Assembly: GCA_016785225.1 (NCBI GenBank)
Contig: JAFBJZ010000100.1
Span: 248,001-312,000, forward strand
Direction of reading: 5' to 3'
Source of the DNA: Psettodes erumei
Taxonomy: Eukaryota; Chordata; Actinopteri; Pleuronectiformes; Psettodidae
DNA: 64,000 nt
In this document: positions 1 through 12,437 of the stretch, one piece after another
Numbering within the stretch: the first letter of the stretch is position 1
Layout: each line of letters begins with the position of its first letter
Notes under the pieces: generated by a model
What the model saw: only the letters and a program-made list of their open reading frames with translations
Told to the model about the DNA's origin: nothing
The model's database searches: none
Translations under genes and position numbers: made by a program

Positions 1-554
1 CAGTTAATTCAAGGATGGCCGACACTTATGCATAGCCAGCTAGCGATGCTTATTTGCACGCTTTCACTTCAGCACATGCAGTGTGCTCTTTTACTAGTCT
101 GCCATTTTTTTGACCTGTCAGCTGTATCTATAATCAGCATCGTGTGAATTACTCCTAGCGAAGAGGAACAGCCACAAAGTTCAGTATCTCTGTCCGTCTC
201 TGTGGAGCTGCAGTGACGCAATTACTCCACGAAAGCCATTTGACTTTGATGTTATCTTTACAATACACTATTCCACAGTGGCAGTTTCTGTCAATATAGA
301 CATAAGGTATCAGTACAGTCCCTCTACAACAACAAAAAGTCTTGTCAGATATGGGCTGTTGTCAGACCATTCTCTGCCCTGATTATTTTTCCATTATTCC
401 TCTCTCTGCAATCACTCTCCTCACCGCCTCCACATGTGACATCTTCACCCCGGGCTAATTAATTTACCTGGGAGCGCATTCCACTTATCAGCATCACATG
501 GGAAACACTGCACAGCTCAGCCGGAGAGTAACAGATTGTCCTTTTGCTCCGCAG
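1..554 (+). other. lnpep intron 1 (3' part), no gene seen
   Basis: No coding signal is visible here. The segment ends in a good splice acceptor (pyrimidine-rich, ...gctccgcag at 541-554) leading into the first lnpep exon in the window. An ATG at 498 is open through the acceptor into the exon frame, but the family's N-terminus is encoded by a separate upstream exon, so I take this as intron rather than as a start. Confidence 0.6.
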
Positions 555-3500
555 GCCTTTCCTGCTCTCGACCCAGATGAGGCGGTGTTTGAGCCCCGTA
601 GCTCACGGTTGCTGGTGCGAGGCCTGGGGGAGAACGACATGGACGAGGACGAGGAGGACTGCGAGTCCTCGGCCCGTCTGCTGGGCATGTCCTTCATGAA
701 CCGTAGCTCTGCACACAGATCCAACTCTTCCCCGTACGACAGGCAGGCTCCGCCCAGGTAACGCACTGAGAAGGTCAACATCTGGGGTGCTGTGTAATGT
801 GGCTGTCTAACTGATGGACAACACAACTTCTGTGACGTTTAATGACAGTACATCCTGTAGTGACAGTTGACTGCTGGCTAAAGCCTTTGAAAATCTTTTC
901 AAGCATGATTCAGATACCGAAAATTGCCAAAAACGCGTGTGCGGGACTGGGCTCACCAACCTGAGGAGCTGAAACTGCACTGTTCACTGTTCCTGTCCTC
1001 CACAGGTCATGTTCTAGACCCTCGGCCCGCACCATGGTTGTATGTGTGCTATGCCTGGTGATAGTGGCCTCCATGACCATGGTACTATACCTCTTACCTG
1101 GATGCACCTTTACCAAGGTAAGAACAACATTTGCTAGCGCTGTCAGACTTTTAGAATCTCCCGCAGACTGTCTTCCTTTTTGTTTCTCTGTTATGCTCAA
1201 TCGCACATCTATTTCCGTGGCTCAACCCAACCCTCCATCCATCCAGACGGGTTGTCGTAAAGCAAACAAGACCACTCCCTTGGAGACAGTCTACCCTTTG
1301 TCTACAAATAACCGCGGACCGTTTCCATGGGCCCAGTACCGGCTGCCTCACAGCATACGTCCTCTCAGCTATGACCTCACCCTGAGCCCCGACTTTGACA
1401 ACATGAGCTTCACTGGCCGCGCTGTCATCACCATGTCTGTGCTCCACAGCACTAAGCGCATTGTCCTGCACGGCGCCAATCTCAACATTACCAAAGCGAC
1501 CTTCAAGGTGGGTTTTGAGAGGGTTTTTGCACATGTGAGTGGAATGACAGAGTTTAGATGATTTTTAGACTAGTTGGACAGAACTGTATACAGTGATTTC
1601 CTCTGCGCCTAAACAAAATAAATGTTTTAAGACTTTTGCTGTTGTTATGTTTTCTGCTCGCTGTTAACTGATCATTTCCCTCTTGCAGCTGGGTGAGGGG
1701 GAGGCCAGTGATGTGACTGTACTTGAGTACAAACCCAGACAGCAGATAGCTTTTAAATTCTCCGAGGATCTGAAGGAAGGCCAGTACTGTGTTCTGACCC
1801 TGGAATACTCTGGCGACCTGTCCCACACCTATGATGGTTTCTACAACAGCTCGTACACCGACAAAGATGGAAAAAAAAGGTACGTGTGACTAGTTGGCTG
1901 TGCGGTAATTACTACAAGACGGCTGATGGATGCGTTGCAGAGTAAGCGCTAACTAATAAAACAGTGCAGTTGAATGAAAGAGGGGGAAAAAAACGAAAAA
2001 CAAAGTTATCTCCCTCTTGTCCCCAGGGTCCTAGCTGCAACCCAGTTTGAACCTCTGTCAGCGAGGAAGGCCTTCCCTTGTTTTGATGAGCCGGCTTACA
2101 AAGCTACCTTCCTGATTAGAATTAACAGACAACCAGACTACATGACTCTTTCCAACATGCCGAAGGTACTGTGACATTAATCAAAATTTGTTTATTGGGT
2201 TTTCCAGTCTAGCGTTTTTACAGAACCTTTTCATTTAAGCGATTGCTCTGTTTGACAGTTGAAATGCGAACAGACTTGCCAGCGTTGTTATATTCCACAG
2301 CAGTCTGACAACATGCCAGATTTACTTTGGATTATACCGCCAACATCGGCTGGCAGTCATCTTGTCCCGATGCTGTGTGTTTCAGGCCAAATCCACGCCA
2401 CTTCCTGGTGGCCTCATTCAAGACGAGTTCGAAAAAACCACCGTCAACATGAGCACCTACCTGGTGGCCTTCATTGTTGCAAATTTCTCGCCGATCAGCA
2501 AAAATGTCTCGCAAACTCAGGTTGGTCAAACACGGACCAATTTCCTTTTTTGCTTTTGCCTGTTCACGCTGACATGCTCCAATGTCTTTTGTTGACATTT
2601 AGAATTCAGTGTCAATTCAGTTCAATGTGCGGATCACCCACCTGGTGTCTTTTTCCCTTTAGTTGTCCGTGTTTTCTGTGCCAGAGAAGAAGGAGCACAC
2701 CGACTACGCTCTAGACACAGCCTTCAAACTGCTGGAGTTCTACAATAACTTCTTTGAAATAGAGTACCCCCTCAAAAAACTAGGTAGACACACACACACA
2801 CACACACTTGGACGTTTCACGCATCTCTCTGATCATTCCTCCTTTTCTCAGCTCTTTACACACCAATTTTTTTTTTTCAGACTTGGTAGCCATCCCAGAC
2901 TTCCTGGCGGGAGCCATGGAGAACTGGGGACTCATCACTTTCAGAGAGACCAGCCTTCTGGTTGGCAAACAGTCGTCTCCTCTGGAGAAACAAGTAGTTG
3001 CTTCCATCATTGCACACGAGCTGGCTCATCAGGTAGCCCTGCCCGTCTCTGTGTGCGCGAAAGGAGCAGAGAGTGCGATGACAATCCAGGTTGTGATCTG
3101 TTTCTGATGTTGCGTTGCAGTGGTTTGGAAACTTGGTAACTATGAGCTGGTGGAACGACCTGTGGCTCAACGAAGGCTTCGCCACGTACATGCAGTACAC
3201 GTCACTGCAGACAGTGTTTCCCCAGCTGGACATCGTAAGCTCTCACATTTGGCTCATACAGTAAATTACTCCTCACATAGTCTCGAGCAGATTCAATTGT
3301 GGGCTTCGTTCTGTGCCTGTGCAGTAAGTCCCGTGTTTGTTTGCAGGGTAATTTGTTCCTGGCAGTGCGGTTCAGAGCCTTGGACAAAGATGCATTAAAC
3401 TCCTCCCACGCAGTGTCAACAGAGGTTAATACGGAGGAACAGGTGGAAGAGATGTTTGACTCTGTCTCCTATGAAAAGGTACACATTTATGTTTATGTAA

Positions 3501-6500
3501 TATGTAAGTAGATGGATGGAAATTTCTTTCACTTTGGATCCCATTACAGATGCTTTGCACTTCCTTCTGTCTTCCAGGGTGCATCCATTCTTCTGATGCT
3601 GAACGCCTCCCTGCCAGGGGATCAGCTGTTCAGAAAGGGTATCATTCAATACCTAAAGCAGTTCAGTGGTGTTAACACGGAGACTGATGACCTCTGGAAC
3701 AGCCTTACACAGTGTGTGTGTGTGTGTGTGCACTGTTTTGTGTTTTGGCACCATGTTCATTGTTTATAATGCACACTAGCCATTAGAAGTTTATCTCATT
3801 GGATTCTTTTTACCGTCGCTTATTCATCAAACAACATGGTTTAGATTGAATCTGAGAGCTGTGGAAACATTTTGGCATCTTTATATAATCTTTTTTTTTT
3901 ATCCCACTTATTTTCACCTCTAAATGTCTTTTTGAGATCAAGCAAGCTTTCAGACTGTTCCCTACAGAAAAGACTCCTGATTTGTCTTCGGCGTCCTCAG
4001 GTGGAAGTCTCCACGCAGCACCAGAATGTCTCAGAAATGATGAGCTCATGGACATCGCAGAAAGGCTTCCCATTGGTCACTATAAGCCGCGAGGGGGATC
4101 AGGTGACCCTGACACAAGAGCACTTCCTCCTCACGTCTGAGAGTGCTACGCATACCTCCAGGTGGGTCGCAGTGCCACACACGCACGCACGCGTGCAGAT
4201 CATAGAAACGCACCACAGCCCTAACTGTGTTGTACGCACTCTTCAGCCTGTGGAATATTCCCGTGACGTACGTAAACGACAGCTGTAGCTTGGCCCCTGA
4301 GTGCAGACAGGTGTTCACTCTGAAGACCAGGACAGGTAAAACACCAAGTATTAAGCTTCTGCATTAAGCCTCAGAATCTTGGGTGTGATGTCAAATGGTA
4401 AATCTTTTGTGCGTATGTGGGATTGTGTGCGTGTTTTCAGGCACGCTCAAGATACCAGAAAGCGTCAAGTGGCTTAAGCTGAACTACAGAAACACAGGCT
4501 TCTACATCGTTCACTACGGAAATGAAGGCTGGGCTGCTCTCGAAGAGGCTCTGTCCAATAACGTCAGTGTTCTGACACACGAAGACCGCGCCTCGCTCGT
4601 ACACAACATCTTTGCTCTTTCCAGGTATGAGACGATTTTCCCTGCAGTCTTTTGTCTTTTTTTTTTTTCCTCTTGCCTTCAGCGATTGCTTCCCTGACAC
4701 AACCAGAGTATTTTCCAATCCTTGTGCTTTCCCTCCACGCCTCTCTCTTGGCTTTCCTGTGCTGTTCAACAGATTGGGACGTGTGTCCTTCCATCAGGTC
4801 CTCAGCCTGTTGAACTACATGTCCAAAGAAACAGAGACTACTCCTGTGACGGAGGCCTTGTTACAGCTGAACCGCATCTACAGGCTGCTCGACAAAAGAC
4901 AGGAACACGGCCTTGTGGCCCGCATGAAGGTGTGTGCGTGCATGCACACACAAACGCGCACGTACACAAATTTTCATCAGTTTACCAGTCAGAGTAATCA
5001 CGCATTTTAAAACATGTTTCTGATTTCATTTTGTTAAAGAGTTTTAGGTGCAAGCTATTGTTGTATCAGGTGCTAAGATTCCAACAGTGCTTTGTCCAGA
5101 CTCTTTAAAAATATGATTGTTAACCGTTACCACTGCATTGGATGGAGTTTTGCAACATATGCCAGAGCAAAAACAGAGCCCGTTAACCGAATCTACCGCT
5201 TGTGTCCTAACGCTAACGTAATAATCTGTGTGTGTTTCTTCTTCCTGACAGAATTACATTCTGCGTCGTTTTGGTTCTCTGATGGATAAACAAACTTGGG
5301 GGGAGGAGGAGAGTGTGTCCAAACAGGAGCTGCGCTCGGCCCTGCTGGAGATGGCCTGCGGTCTGAACGAAGAGAAATGCACTCAGCAAGCCAAAGCCCT
5401 GTTCAAACAGCACGTCCAGTCCAATGGGACTTCACGGTAAAGCACACAAGAACTAGCTCGTGCGTTTTAGCGTGGCAGCAGGACACATGTCTTCTTAGGG
5501 ATAGAAATGATCTCAGGTTGGCTTTTGAGTCGCAGGAAGGACACTGAGATTCGGGGAAGTTGTGAAAAATGCGAGTCTGCGTTCATATTCCTTCTATATG
5601 CATTTCTGTAGGATACCAGGTGATCTGCAGCGGGTGGTGTTCACTGTGGCTGCTCAGTCCGATGACGATTGGACCACTTTGCTGGGCCTGTACGGGTACG
5701 CCACCTATGATGCAGAGAAGAGAAAAATGCTACAGGGCCTGGCGTCCACTCAGAACGCACAGCGTTTAGTGTGGTAAGTGCGTGCGTAAGCATTTTTTTT
5801 CTTACCTCAGTGGGAGCTTTTCTGGTTTAAACACCAAACTTGCGGGGATCGCGGGTCTCATGTCGACCAAACTTCAGGTCATTTATCCACACGCTATATG
5901 GAAGTGATGAGTTTGAAGTGAGTGTACGTCTACGCGCAGAGCATTTGAACCGAGCGCTCACTCCGGTCTGTTCAGGATTCTAAAGGCAGGTCTAAACGGG
6001 GACATCATCCAGACGCAGGAGTTGCCTTTGGTCATCACCACCGTGTGTAACGGCTTCGCCGGCTACCTGTTTGCCTGGGATTTTATCCAAGAGAACTGGG
6101 ACCGACTCATTGAGAAGTAGGTGGTCCCTGTCGGCCTCATACTTGTGATCGCTGAGATTATGTTTTACGATTGTTTCGCATAAAAAGGGAAAAACACGAA
6201 ATGTTGTGTTTTTGGCTGTAGGTTCCCCGTGGGTTCCTTTGCCATCCAGTCAATCATCAAATCTGCCACCTCCCAGTTCTCAACACAGACACACCTTAAT
6301 CAAGTATGTTTCCAGTGTTTTCTAATGCTGCAGTGTACTTATTTGATCTGGCAAACATATCAGGGTGCGTTTTTGGGTCTCGTGCAGGTACAGGGTTTCT
6401 TCTCCAGTCTGGAGGAGCGCGGCTCTCAGATGAGGAGTGTGCAGGAGGCCTTGGAAACCATTAGACTGAATCGGCGCTGGGTGGACCAGAATCTGTCGTC

Positions 6501-6519
6501 ACTGCAAAAGTGGCTCTAA
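555..6519 (+). CDS. lnpep: Leucyl-cystinyl aminopeptidase (IRAP/oxytocinase), M1 metallopeptidase, 5'-partial, 20 exons
   Basis: LNPEP is a type II membrane zinc aminopeptidase that trims vasopressin, oxytocin and angiotensin-type peptides and, in mammals, traffics in GLUT4 storage vesicles. Exons: 555-757, 1006-1117, 1247-1507, 1689-1879, 2027-2165, 2386-2520, 2663-2783, 2881-3032, 3121-3234, 3347-3478, 3578-3715, 4001-4161, 4247-4335, 4441-4624, 4773-4929, 5252-5436, 5612-5773, 5976-6116, 6222-6303, 6388-6519. All are GT-AG and phase-consistent, giving 996 codons plus TAA. In the visible protein, a cytosolic acidic stretch carries two dileucine motifs (SRLL, ARLL). A membrane segment lies at about 78-98. 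The exopeptidase motif GAMEN is at 398-402. The zinc site HELAH is at 433-437 with glutamate 456 as third ligand (HEXXH-18-E), and the probable transition-state tyrosine is Y518. The HEXXH motif abuts an exon junction. The first ~45 residues of the family are missing upstream of the window. The exon 11 donor is uncertain because it lies in a TG repeat. All catalytic residues are intact. Confidence 0.95.
2788..2807. repeat. (AC)10 microsatellite just inside lnpep intron 7
   Basis: An alternating AC run begins four bases after the donor dinucleotide at 2784-2785. It is intronic and probably polymorphic in length. Confidence 0.9.
3713..3730. repeat. (TG)9 microsatellite overlapping the lnpep exon 11 splice donor
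   Basis: The coding frame reads to the CAG at 3710-3712, and the next bases are a TG run. To join in phase with the next exon at 4001 (starting GTG GAA), the intron must start at a GT inside the run, most simply at 3716 (adding one Cys codon) or at 3722. The exact donor cannot be settled from sequence alone. Confidence 0.8.
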
Positions 6520-8925
6520 TGGAGCTACCCCATCCAGTCTCTGCCCCACTAACAAGCAACTGGGGCGTGTTGTAAAGACAATAGCAGTGTTTGCACTATT
6601 GTAGGACTGTGTCTCCTAACTCCCTTTGTCCAGGCCAGGGTACTTTTCCCCTGCCTGGGTGGACAAGGTGTTTGATTTTCTGAGATTGGTCCTTTTGGTT
6701 TGGATTCGCAAGCTCAGGGTGGCTCTGGTTGTGTGTCTGACTGGGAGTCGTCAGATACGTACACACACTCCTCACAGTTTATGCTGTTGTCCAAACCTCT
6801 CCTCTGCCACCCTCATATAAACCTCATGCCTGAGCAGACAATCATGCTTCACCCAAAACGTCTTTGGCCCAGCTTGCTCTCAGGCACTTAACTGAACGGG
6901 CCGTATAAAGGCCACTTCAGACAGAGAGCGAGTTATGAAGAACGTCACCGTCGCTGTTTATGTACAGTCTGTACCGTCAGTCAGTCCCTGACTTTCTCTC
7001 CGTCGTTGGATATGTATGTAGTTGCAGCTGTCAGGGGGGATGGGTTCCTCAGCGATGAGAAGTCGGAGTTAAAGTACTTGAGAGATGTTAGTATTCTTAG
7101 AATTCGACTAACCTTGTATCGCTGTGCAGGGATGATGGCTGCCTGTTAAGCCGTACTCTAATTATCCGTGCAACCTGAAGCATTTTCTGCGCCACTCATT
7201 GTGGCTCGGAGATGGCGGATTGTTTGATAGCTTGAATTACCAGCATCACTTGAATGTACTGAAAAAACCTCCCCACTGTGTACAGGAGCTGGCACGCTGC
7301 ACAACAGTGTAGGTTTAAATTAACAACCGGTGTGTCTTAGATGAGAGGAGGCAGTGCGCATAGGAGCCGATGGTTTTCTTTCTTTCTTTCTTTCTTCTTT
7401 CCTTCTTTACCAGTCATAAGCCCAGTTAGCCCCGATTATGAAGTTCTGATGTCGATTGCTTTCTTTGCATGCAGTGCTTTCACTGTACAGACTCATTCTT
7501 TAACTCTGTGTGCTTGTAAACTTGTAATTACAATGTAAATAAGCTCAACCTTATTTCCCTTTTCGCTGAGATTTTGGATGTACCGTTTTAAATGTATTCA
7601 TTTTTAACATTTTAAGATTTTTTTTCTTCTGTTGTATATATAAAGTGTAAAGGGGAAAATGTAAACATAGAATTGATCAAGAGTCTTGGTCAAATACTTT
7701 TTACTGTATTTTCTGATTTAGACCTCCACGAGGAGGTTCTTAGCAAATTAATGTTTGTGCTTTAAGGGCTAATGTGCATATTGAAGATTCAAAAGTGTGC
7801 AGAAGAACACCTCCATTGGGCATGGTTAATCTGTCCAGTAAACTCTTGCTTATCAGCCAAATGAAAATACAGAAGGTTTGATGTTACAACAACTTACAAC
7901 CAGTCATGTTGCTCCTGAGGATGAAGAGTAGCCTAGCTGTTAATTGAGAGTGTTTTCACATGATTTTACTTAAAGGTGCAACATGCAAGTTCTTTGCGAC
8001 TTCTACGTGGCTAATGTTAGCATTAACAGCCGCATACTCACCAGTGCAGACGAAACGTTGGCTATGCAGCGATGGCAAATCTTAACACATTTTGCAGCAT
8101 TACACACCGCTGTACACACACCCTGAGCTTTAGGTATTGAGCTAGATATCCGCCTCCTTGCTGTCATGACGATCAGGAGAACCAATCTGGTTATCTTCAT
8201 CAGGCTTGTATCTTTATGTTTATGTTATGTTATTATTTAAAAACTCTCCATGTCATATATGTAAAAAGATAAACAAAACCAAACTATGCCGAGCACCGGT
8301 AATGGTACTTCCCTGCACCTCTGTGGGAAATGGGCAGCGTGGGATCATGTGCTTATCTCTGCGCTACTGACTCGTGTCGGTTGGCCAGGGTAGCTGCTGT
8401 AGTTTTCATCATGAGCATCAGAAAACAGTACTGGGGGAGGCAGTACTGTCTACTAATTGTCAACAGTATTTCCATTAACTTACTCCATCCACTCCAACAT
8501 AGCTCTTACAGACTGTGATAATGTCTATAACTGACATTTAAGAATAAGAATATGCTTTTAAATGCACATCCTATATATTTTTTATCAGGTTTAGACACTT
8601 TTCCAGCTGCCAGGAATCAGTCAAGTTGAGCTTTCCTAACATGAGGACACACAGGATTTCCTGCTGCATTTTGACTAGTAAATAAGTGATCCATGATAAC
8701 TCAGTTGTGATATGAAATGTCCTTTTTACTGTTCAGGTACAGGGTTCGGTCAAACTTGTTGAATCAGTGATGAGAGAATTGTGTTAGAGTACCAAATGTG
8801 CAGTAAAGCTGATCAGATTGCCTGCATTGGGATGAAATGCTGCAGTCGCTTTTACCAAACTGCGTTGCTCTTAATGTGAACAAAATTATAAGAATAAAAA
8901 AATAAATAGCTTTCCAAAATGTTGC
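6520..8925 (+). other. lnpep: lnpep 3'UTR with tandem poly(A) signals
   Basis: No plausible coding region follows the stop. The stretch is AT-rich, contains a TTTC pyrimidine tract at 7377-7410, and ends with two AATAAA hexamers at 8893-8898 and 8901-8906 followed by a GT-rich segment. That is the first strong signal pair after the stop, so I infer a 3'UTR of about 2.4 kb. An earlier weak signal (for example TATAAA near 7640) could give a shorter form. Confidence 0.55.
7377..7410. repeat. (TTTC)n pyrimidine tract
   Basis: Imperfect TTTC repeats with a few TTCC variants, within the inferred lnpep 3'UTR. Confidence 0.8.
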
Positions 8926-9936
8926 GTTGTCTTCTTTCTAATGGCTTTACATATACTCCACTTACCGGGTGGTCCCACGTTGTTTACCTAAATTCAAGAT
9001 GTGTTGTAATGCGTAAGTGTACCGAACGAAGTTTAAGCTTATGAAAATGATTTTATAATTGTTTTTCTGAAACAAAACCTTATAAATGGTGAAGGTAAAA
9101 TGCCCGGATGTGAAATCCTGATTGACACCCCTCCACACAGATTCAGTGCTGTGATTGTGGCCCATTGTTTTGCATTCATACACCTACAGTATAACGGACT
9201 GTGACGTGGATGAACCGTATAGGTGCTGTTGGTTTCGCTTCACGTTGCTTTACAGCCACCTTAACGGTGGCGCGCGCAATGGGCCGTACCGTAGCATGGT
9301 TAGCTCGACGTAGCTCGGCAAGAACGGGCAAGTATCGTTTTAACCCCGACGTATGACCCGGTCAAACCCGTGGCAACCGCGAGGCGGAGTGCAGAACACG
9401 TCCGCCCGCCACAAACATGTGCATATCCCGCAGTTCATAGCTCTTGAATTGATTAAAATAAAAAAGACTTAAAACCGGACAAAAAACAACTTAACCTGAC
9501 TGGAGTCAAACTAAGTGCGTAACAGAAGAAGAAGCCGCCAACACGTGCTACCAGTTTACCGCTAGCTAACTTTTTAAAAAACTTAATTGTAAGAAGACAA
9601 CGCTGACGAACAGTATGGTCTTATAGAATATCAACAGCATAGTGAAACAAAATGTAGTACAAACGAACGACTTTACAGGATTTTAACACTGAGGAGGACT
9701 GAAGTCGATGAAAATGTCGAACAGGCCGCTGGCTAACTTTTTTGGCAGCTAGCTAACTTGTTTGTTCATTGTTTGGTCTGTGACATAAAGGTCAACCGGG
9801 CACACGTCCAATTAATCGATTTATTGACGTGCATACATACTGGGACAAGGACAGAGGTCCAAAGAAATCGTACAGTCAAGCTTCACACATACTACTACTA
9901 TACATATATACAGTATACTGCTGCTATCATAGCTCT
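8926..9936. other. Intergenic, with a CpG-dense patch at 9241-9420
   Basis: No convincing ORF. About 9241-9420 is clearly richer in CpG than the flanking AT-rich sequence, and it is followed by a purine run (AGAAGAAGAAG near 9525). It could be a small promoter or enhancer for a noncoding transcript, but no splice or start signal decides it. Confidence 0.35.
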
Positions 9937-10345
9937 GTACAGTCACTGGCCACTTCACTGGGCACACCTGAACGATCCAATAGAAAACCTCTGCCATAAA
10001 TTCTGCCTTCACAAAGACAATAATGTTCAGTCTGGACTGACAGAGGCATTAATTTAACTGTGTGTTTGTTTTCTTGATGTTGTCATTCGCGGTGGTGCTG
10101 GGCTGCATTATATCGAGAGGTGTTTCAAATATTTTGTCCACTGTCTTTTATATACACGATGGGGTCGGAAGATTGAGAACTACTGTCGGTACAATCCAGT
10201 ACAACATCACCACCAACTATGACCCCAATAATAAGCGTATAGTAGAATTATTACCTTGCTAACAGTAACCCAAACATAAGACTTTGCAATGTTGAGTTTA
10301 ATGACAGAGATTTCGTGTTCGATTGTACAGTGTACCGGTGTACCT
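9937..10345. mobile_element. Degenerate TIR-type DNA repeat (class uncertain)
   Basis: The left part reads like the abundant fish repeat end containing CACTGGCCACTT...GCACACCTG (about 9941-9970). An inverted, diverged version (GGTGTACCTAATGAC) lies at about 10337-10351. The internal block at 10090-10145 (ending ATATTTTGTCCAC) also matches a repeat motif I recall from other teleost loci. The recall is unverified, the boundaries are approximate, and no transposase is present, so it would be non-autonomous or decayed. Confidence 0.45.
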
Positions 10346-11004
10346 AATGACATGCACATTGGATGCATATTTGAGTATTGAAATTAAATTTCATATTAAA
10401 TTCATGTACCTGGTAAATAACTGTTGTATACAAGGAAGAGCACAGACACATACATTCACAGTGAAATGCCTGTTTCATTATGCTTCTCAGTTGTACCAGT
10501 AGAGGTCATTCTAGCTCTTCTGGAAAACAGCACAGTGGCTCAGTCATGCTCTTGAAGTTTGAGGTGCTTCGATGTAAATGACTTTCGATGATCCACTTAT
10601 ATGATGGAGATGCTCCAAGGAATAGCATTTGTTTTAAAAGCACTCAAAGCCACTGCTAAATGTCAAGTCTGGAAAACAAAAAAAAGCCTTTTGTCTTAAC
10701 TGTTGAAGAGACTTTTCATGTTAAATGAGTGCAGGTTTTGTGCATTTTTTATCCAGTCTGCTGTGGCAAACTTTGAAGACTTGTTTTGGCCAAGCGCCTC
10801 ACAGCTGGAAGACATCATACAGGCAGTTTTTTTCACCCTCATGCTTTCTTTCTTGGCTAAATTGTTTTTTTTGCTGGTAACAGTAACTAACGTTTCAACA
10901 GTGTCTAGTTACTTTTTCATTAATGATGTGGCCACAAAGTGGAATTATTATTTTTTGTCTTTGGATTTACATCACATTGTAGCCAGGGTAGAGAGTTGGC
11001 AACA
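10346..11004. other. Intergenic, AT-rich, no gene seen
   Basis: No supported coding or RNA feature. It contains at 10392-10412 a 21-base string identical to the core of the hairpin at 12053-12116. Confidence 0.5.
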
Positions 11005-11223
11005 CAGTTGGCCAGATAGAGCCACGGTGTGACACTTCTGAGACTCACTCATGAGCTTTGACATTTAGCTTAATGTATATACAACAGTTTCAATACCTGC
11101 ACCAAAGACGAGTCAGTTGGCAAGAGAGAGCCATGATGAGACGCTTCTGCCACTCACTCATGAACTTCTGACATTTAGCATACTGTATATCCAACAGTTT
11201 CCATACCTCTGCCAAGGACAGTT
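11005..11223. repeat. Imperfect tandem duplication, two ~110 bp units
   Basis: Unit A (about 11005-11113) and unit B (about 11114-11223) align along their length. Shared blocks in order are CAGTTGGC, AGAGCCA, CACTTCTG/CGCTTCTG, CACTCACTCATGA, CTGACATTTAGC, ACTGTATAT, CAACAGTTTC and ATACCT. Divergence is perhaps 15-20 percent, so the duplication is old. Confidence 0.8.
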
Positions 11224-12052
11224 TATAATCGGTCGTGTGTGTTTGAATTTCATTAGTAGGATAACGTAAAAATGAACGGATGGGTTTGCTGTAAAATGTC
11301 ACTGCATCTTTGTTTCATATTTTGGGAGGGCTCCGGATAGTTATCCAAAGAAATCTCCACAAATGCAGAAAAAAAACTTTGAAATAAGTGGGGGTACCCA
11401 CATGGGCTTAAGCTCCTGTGTGGCCAGACCTCAAATTGGTCCAGATATGGATACTCCTGATTTTGGAGAAAATGTTCAACCCTGGCGAATGTCTGTCCTT
11501 TCGGAGTGCTTTCTTGTTATCGAATCAAACACATTAGATACATGCAAATAATGTAATATATACTTCTGTTTATTTCAGCGGTTTCTTCAGTATTTACCAT
11601 TCTTATGTGAGCACTTAACACATTCACTTTTATTTAACCCACAGTAAGTTGTTTGTATGAAGGCAATAAATTACTCACCTCTGGTTCTACAGGCACATAG
11701 ATCCATAGCACACAGGGTTAAACCCTTGTGTATAAACTGTGCATAACACCAGTATGTAGGATTTAGTGGCATCTAGCGGGGAGGTTGGTGATTGCAACCC
11801 ACTAAATGCACCTCACCATTCTATTCCAAGGACATAGGAGAACATAAATTGGCATTTAGCCAAACACGAAAGGCCCTCTCTAGAGCCAGTGTTGGATTTT
11901 TGTCCATTCTGGGCTGTTGTAGAAATGTATGTAAGGTTCCATAGAAGAGGACTTGCTCCCAATATAGCTATTAAGACTTTGGCACAACACTGTATGTATA
12001 TCAATGCTGATGCCTTTAACATTCATGGTTTGCCCACATGGGACCCCAACAG
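11224..12052. other. Intergenic, no gene seen
   Basis: AT-rich with scattered short ORFs that I do not consider coding. A GGGTTAAACCC palindrome lies at about 11715-11725. It resembles the TTAA/CCC ends seen at 12104 and 12438 and may be a further decayed end. Confidence 0.4.
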
Positions 12053-12116
12053 GTTAAAGGGTTAAACACATATTAAATTCATGTACCTGAATTTAATATG
12101 TGTTTAACCCTTTAAC
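12053..12116. repeat. Perfect inverted repeat: 29 bp stem, 6 nt loop
   Basis: The left arm at 12053-12081 and right arm at 12088-12116 are exact reverse complements with loop TGTACC at 12082-12087. Both arms carry the GTTAAAGGGTTAA motif (TTAA followed or preceded by CCC/GGG). As RNA or single-stranded DNA this would form a strong hairpin. The right arm overlaps the left end of the neighbouring MITE. Confidence 0.95.
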
Positions 12117-12437
12117 AACCCCACCAAGAAAAAACTGTGAAAAAATGTTTTCTTTGCATTTCTTCTACCCTTAGACGAGTCATAAGCACAATCAATGATT
12201 TTTTTAAATTAACGTGTAAAGTCATTATCTCAGCTTATTCATGATTTATAACAATGTATGTACTTTATGTTTCATATTTACAGCAATAAATAAAATTAAG
12301 TTATGATTTTATTGCAAAAAAGTCAATTTTATTTACATTAGCTTAATTTGCTACATTTACCATCAAGCGACAAATCAGCCATTTGGTTGAGCATGTTTTT
12401 AAAACTCAACCATATGGTTGAGCAGGCAGTTAAAGGG
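12108..12437. mobile_element. piggyBac-like MITE (330 bp) with TTAA target duplication
   Basis: The element begins CCCTTTAAC (12108-12116) and ends GTTAAAGGG (12429-12437). It is flanked on both sides by TTAA (12104-12107 and 12438-12441). Extending the ends to 13 bases gives 11 matches. TTAA duplication with CCC-starting inverted ends is the hallmark of the piggyBac superfamily. Near the right end is an 18 bp palindrome CTCAACCATATGGTTGAG with a related inverted copy about 30 bp before it. There is no ORF, so it would be non-autonomous. Confidence 0.7.

Noticed and set aside
498..554. ATG at 498 in frame with the first lnpep exon as a possible start
   Set aside because: It lies upstream of a good acceptor, and the family has a separate upstream first exon. 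The 19 residues it would add do not resemble the LNPEP N-terminus.
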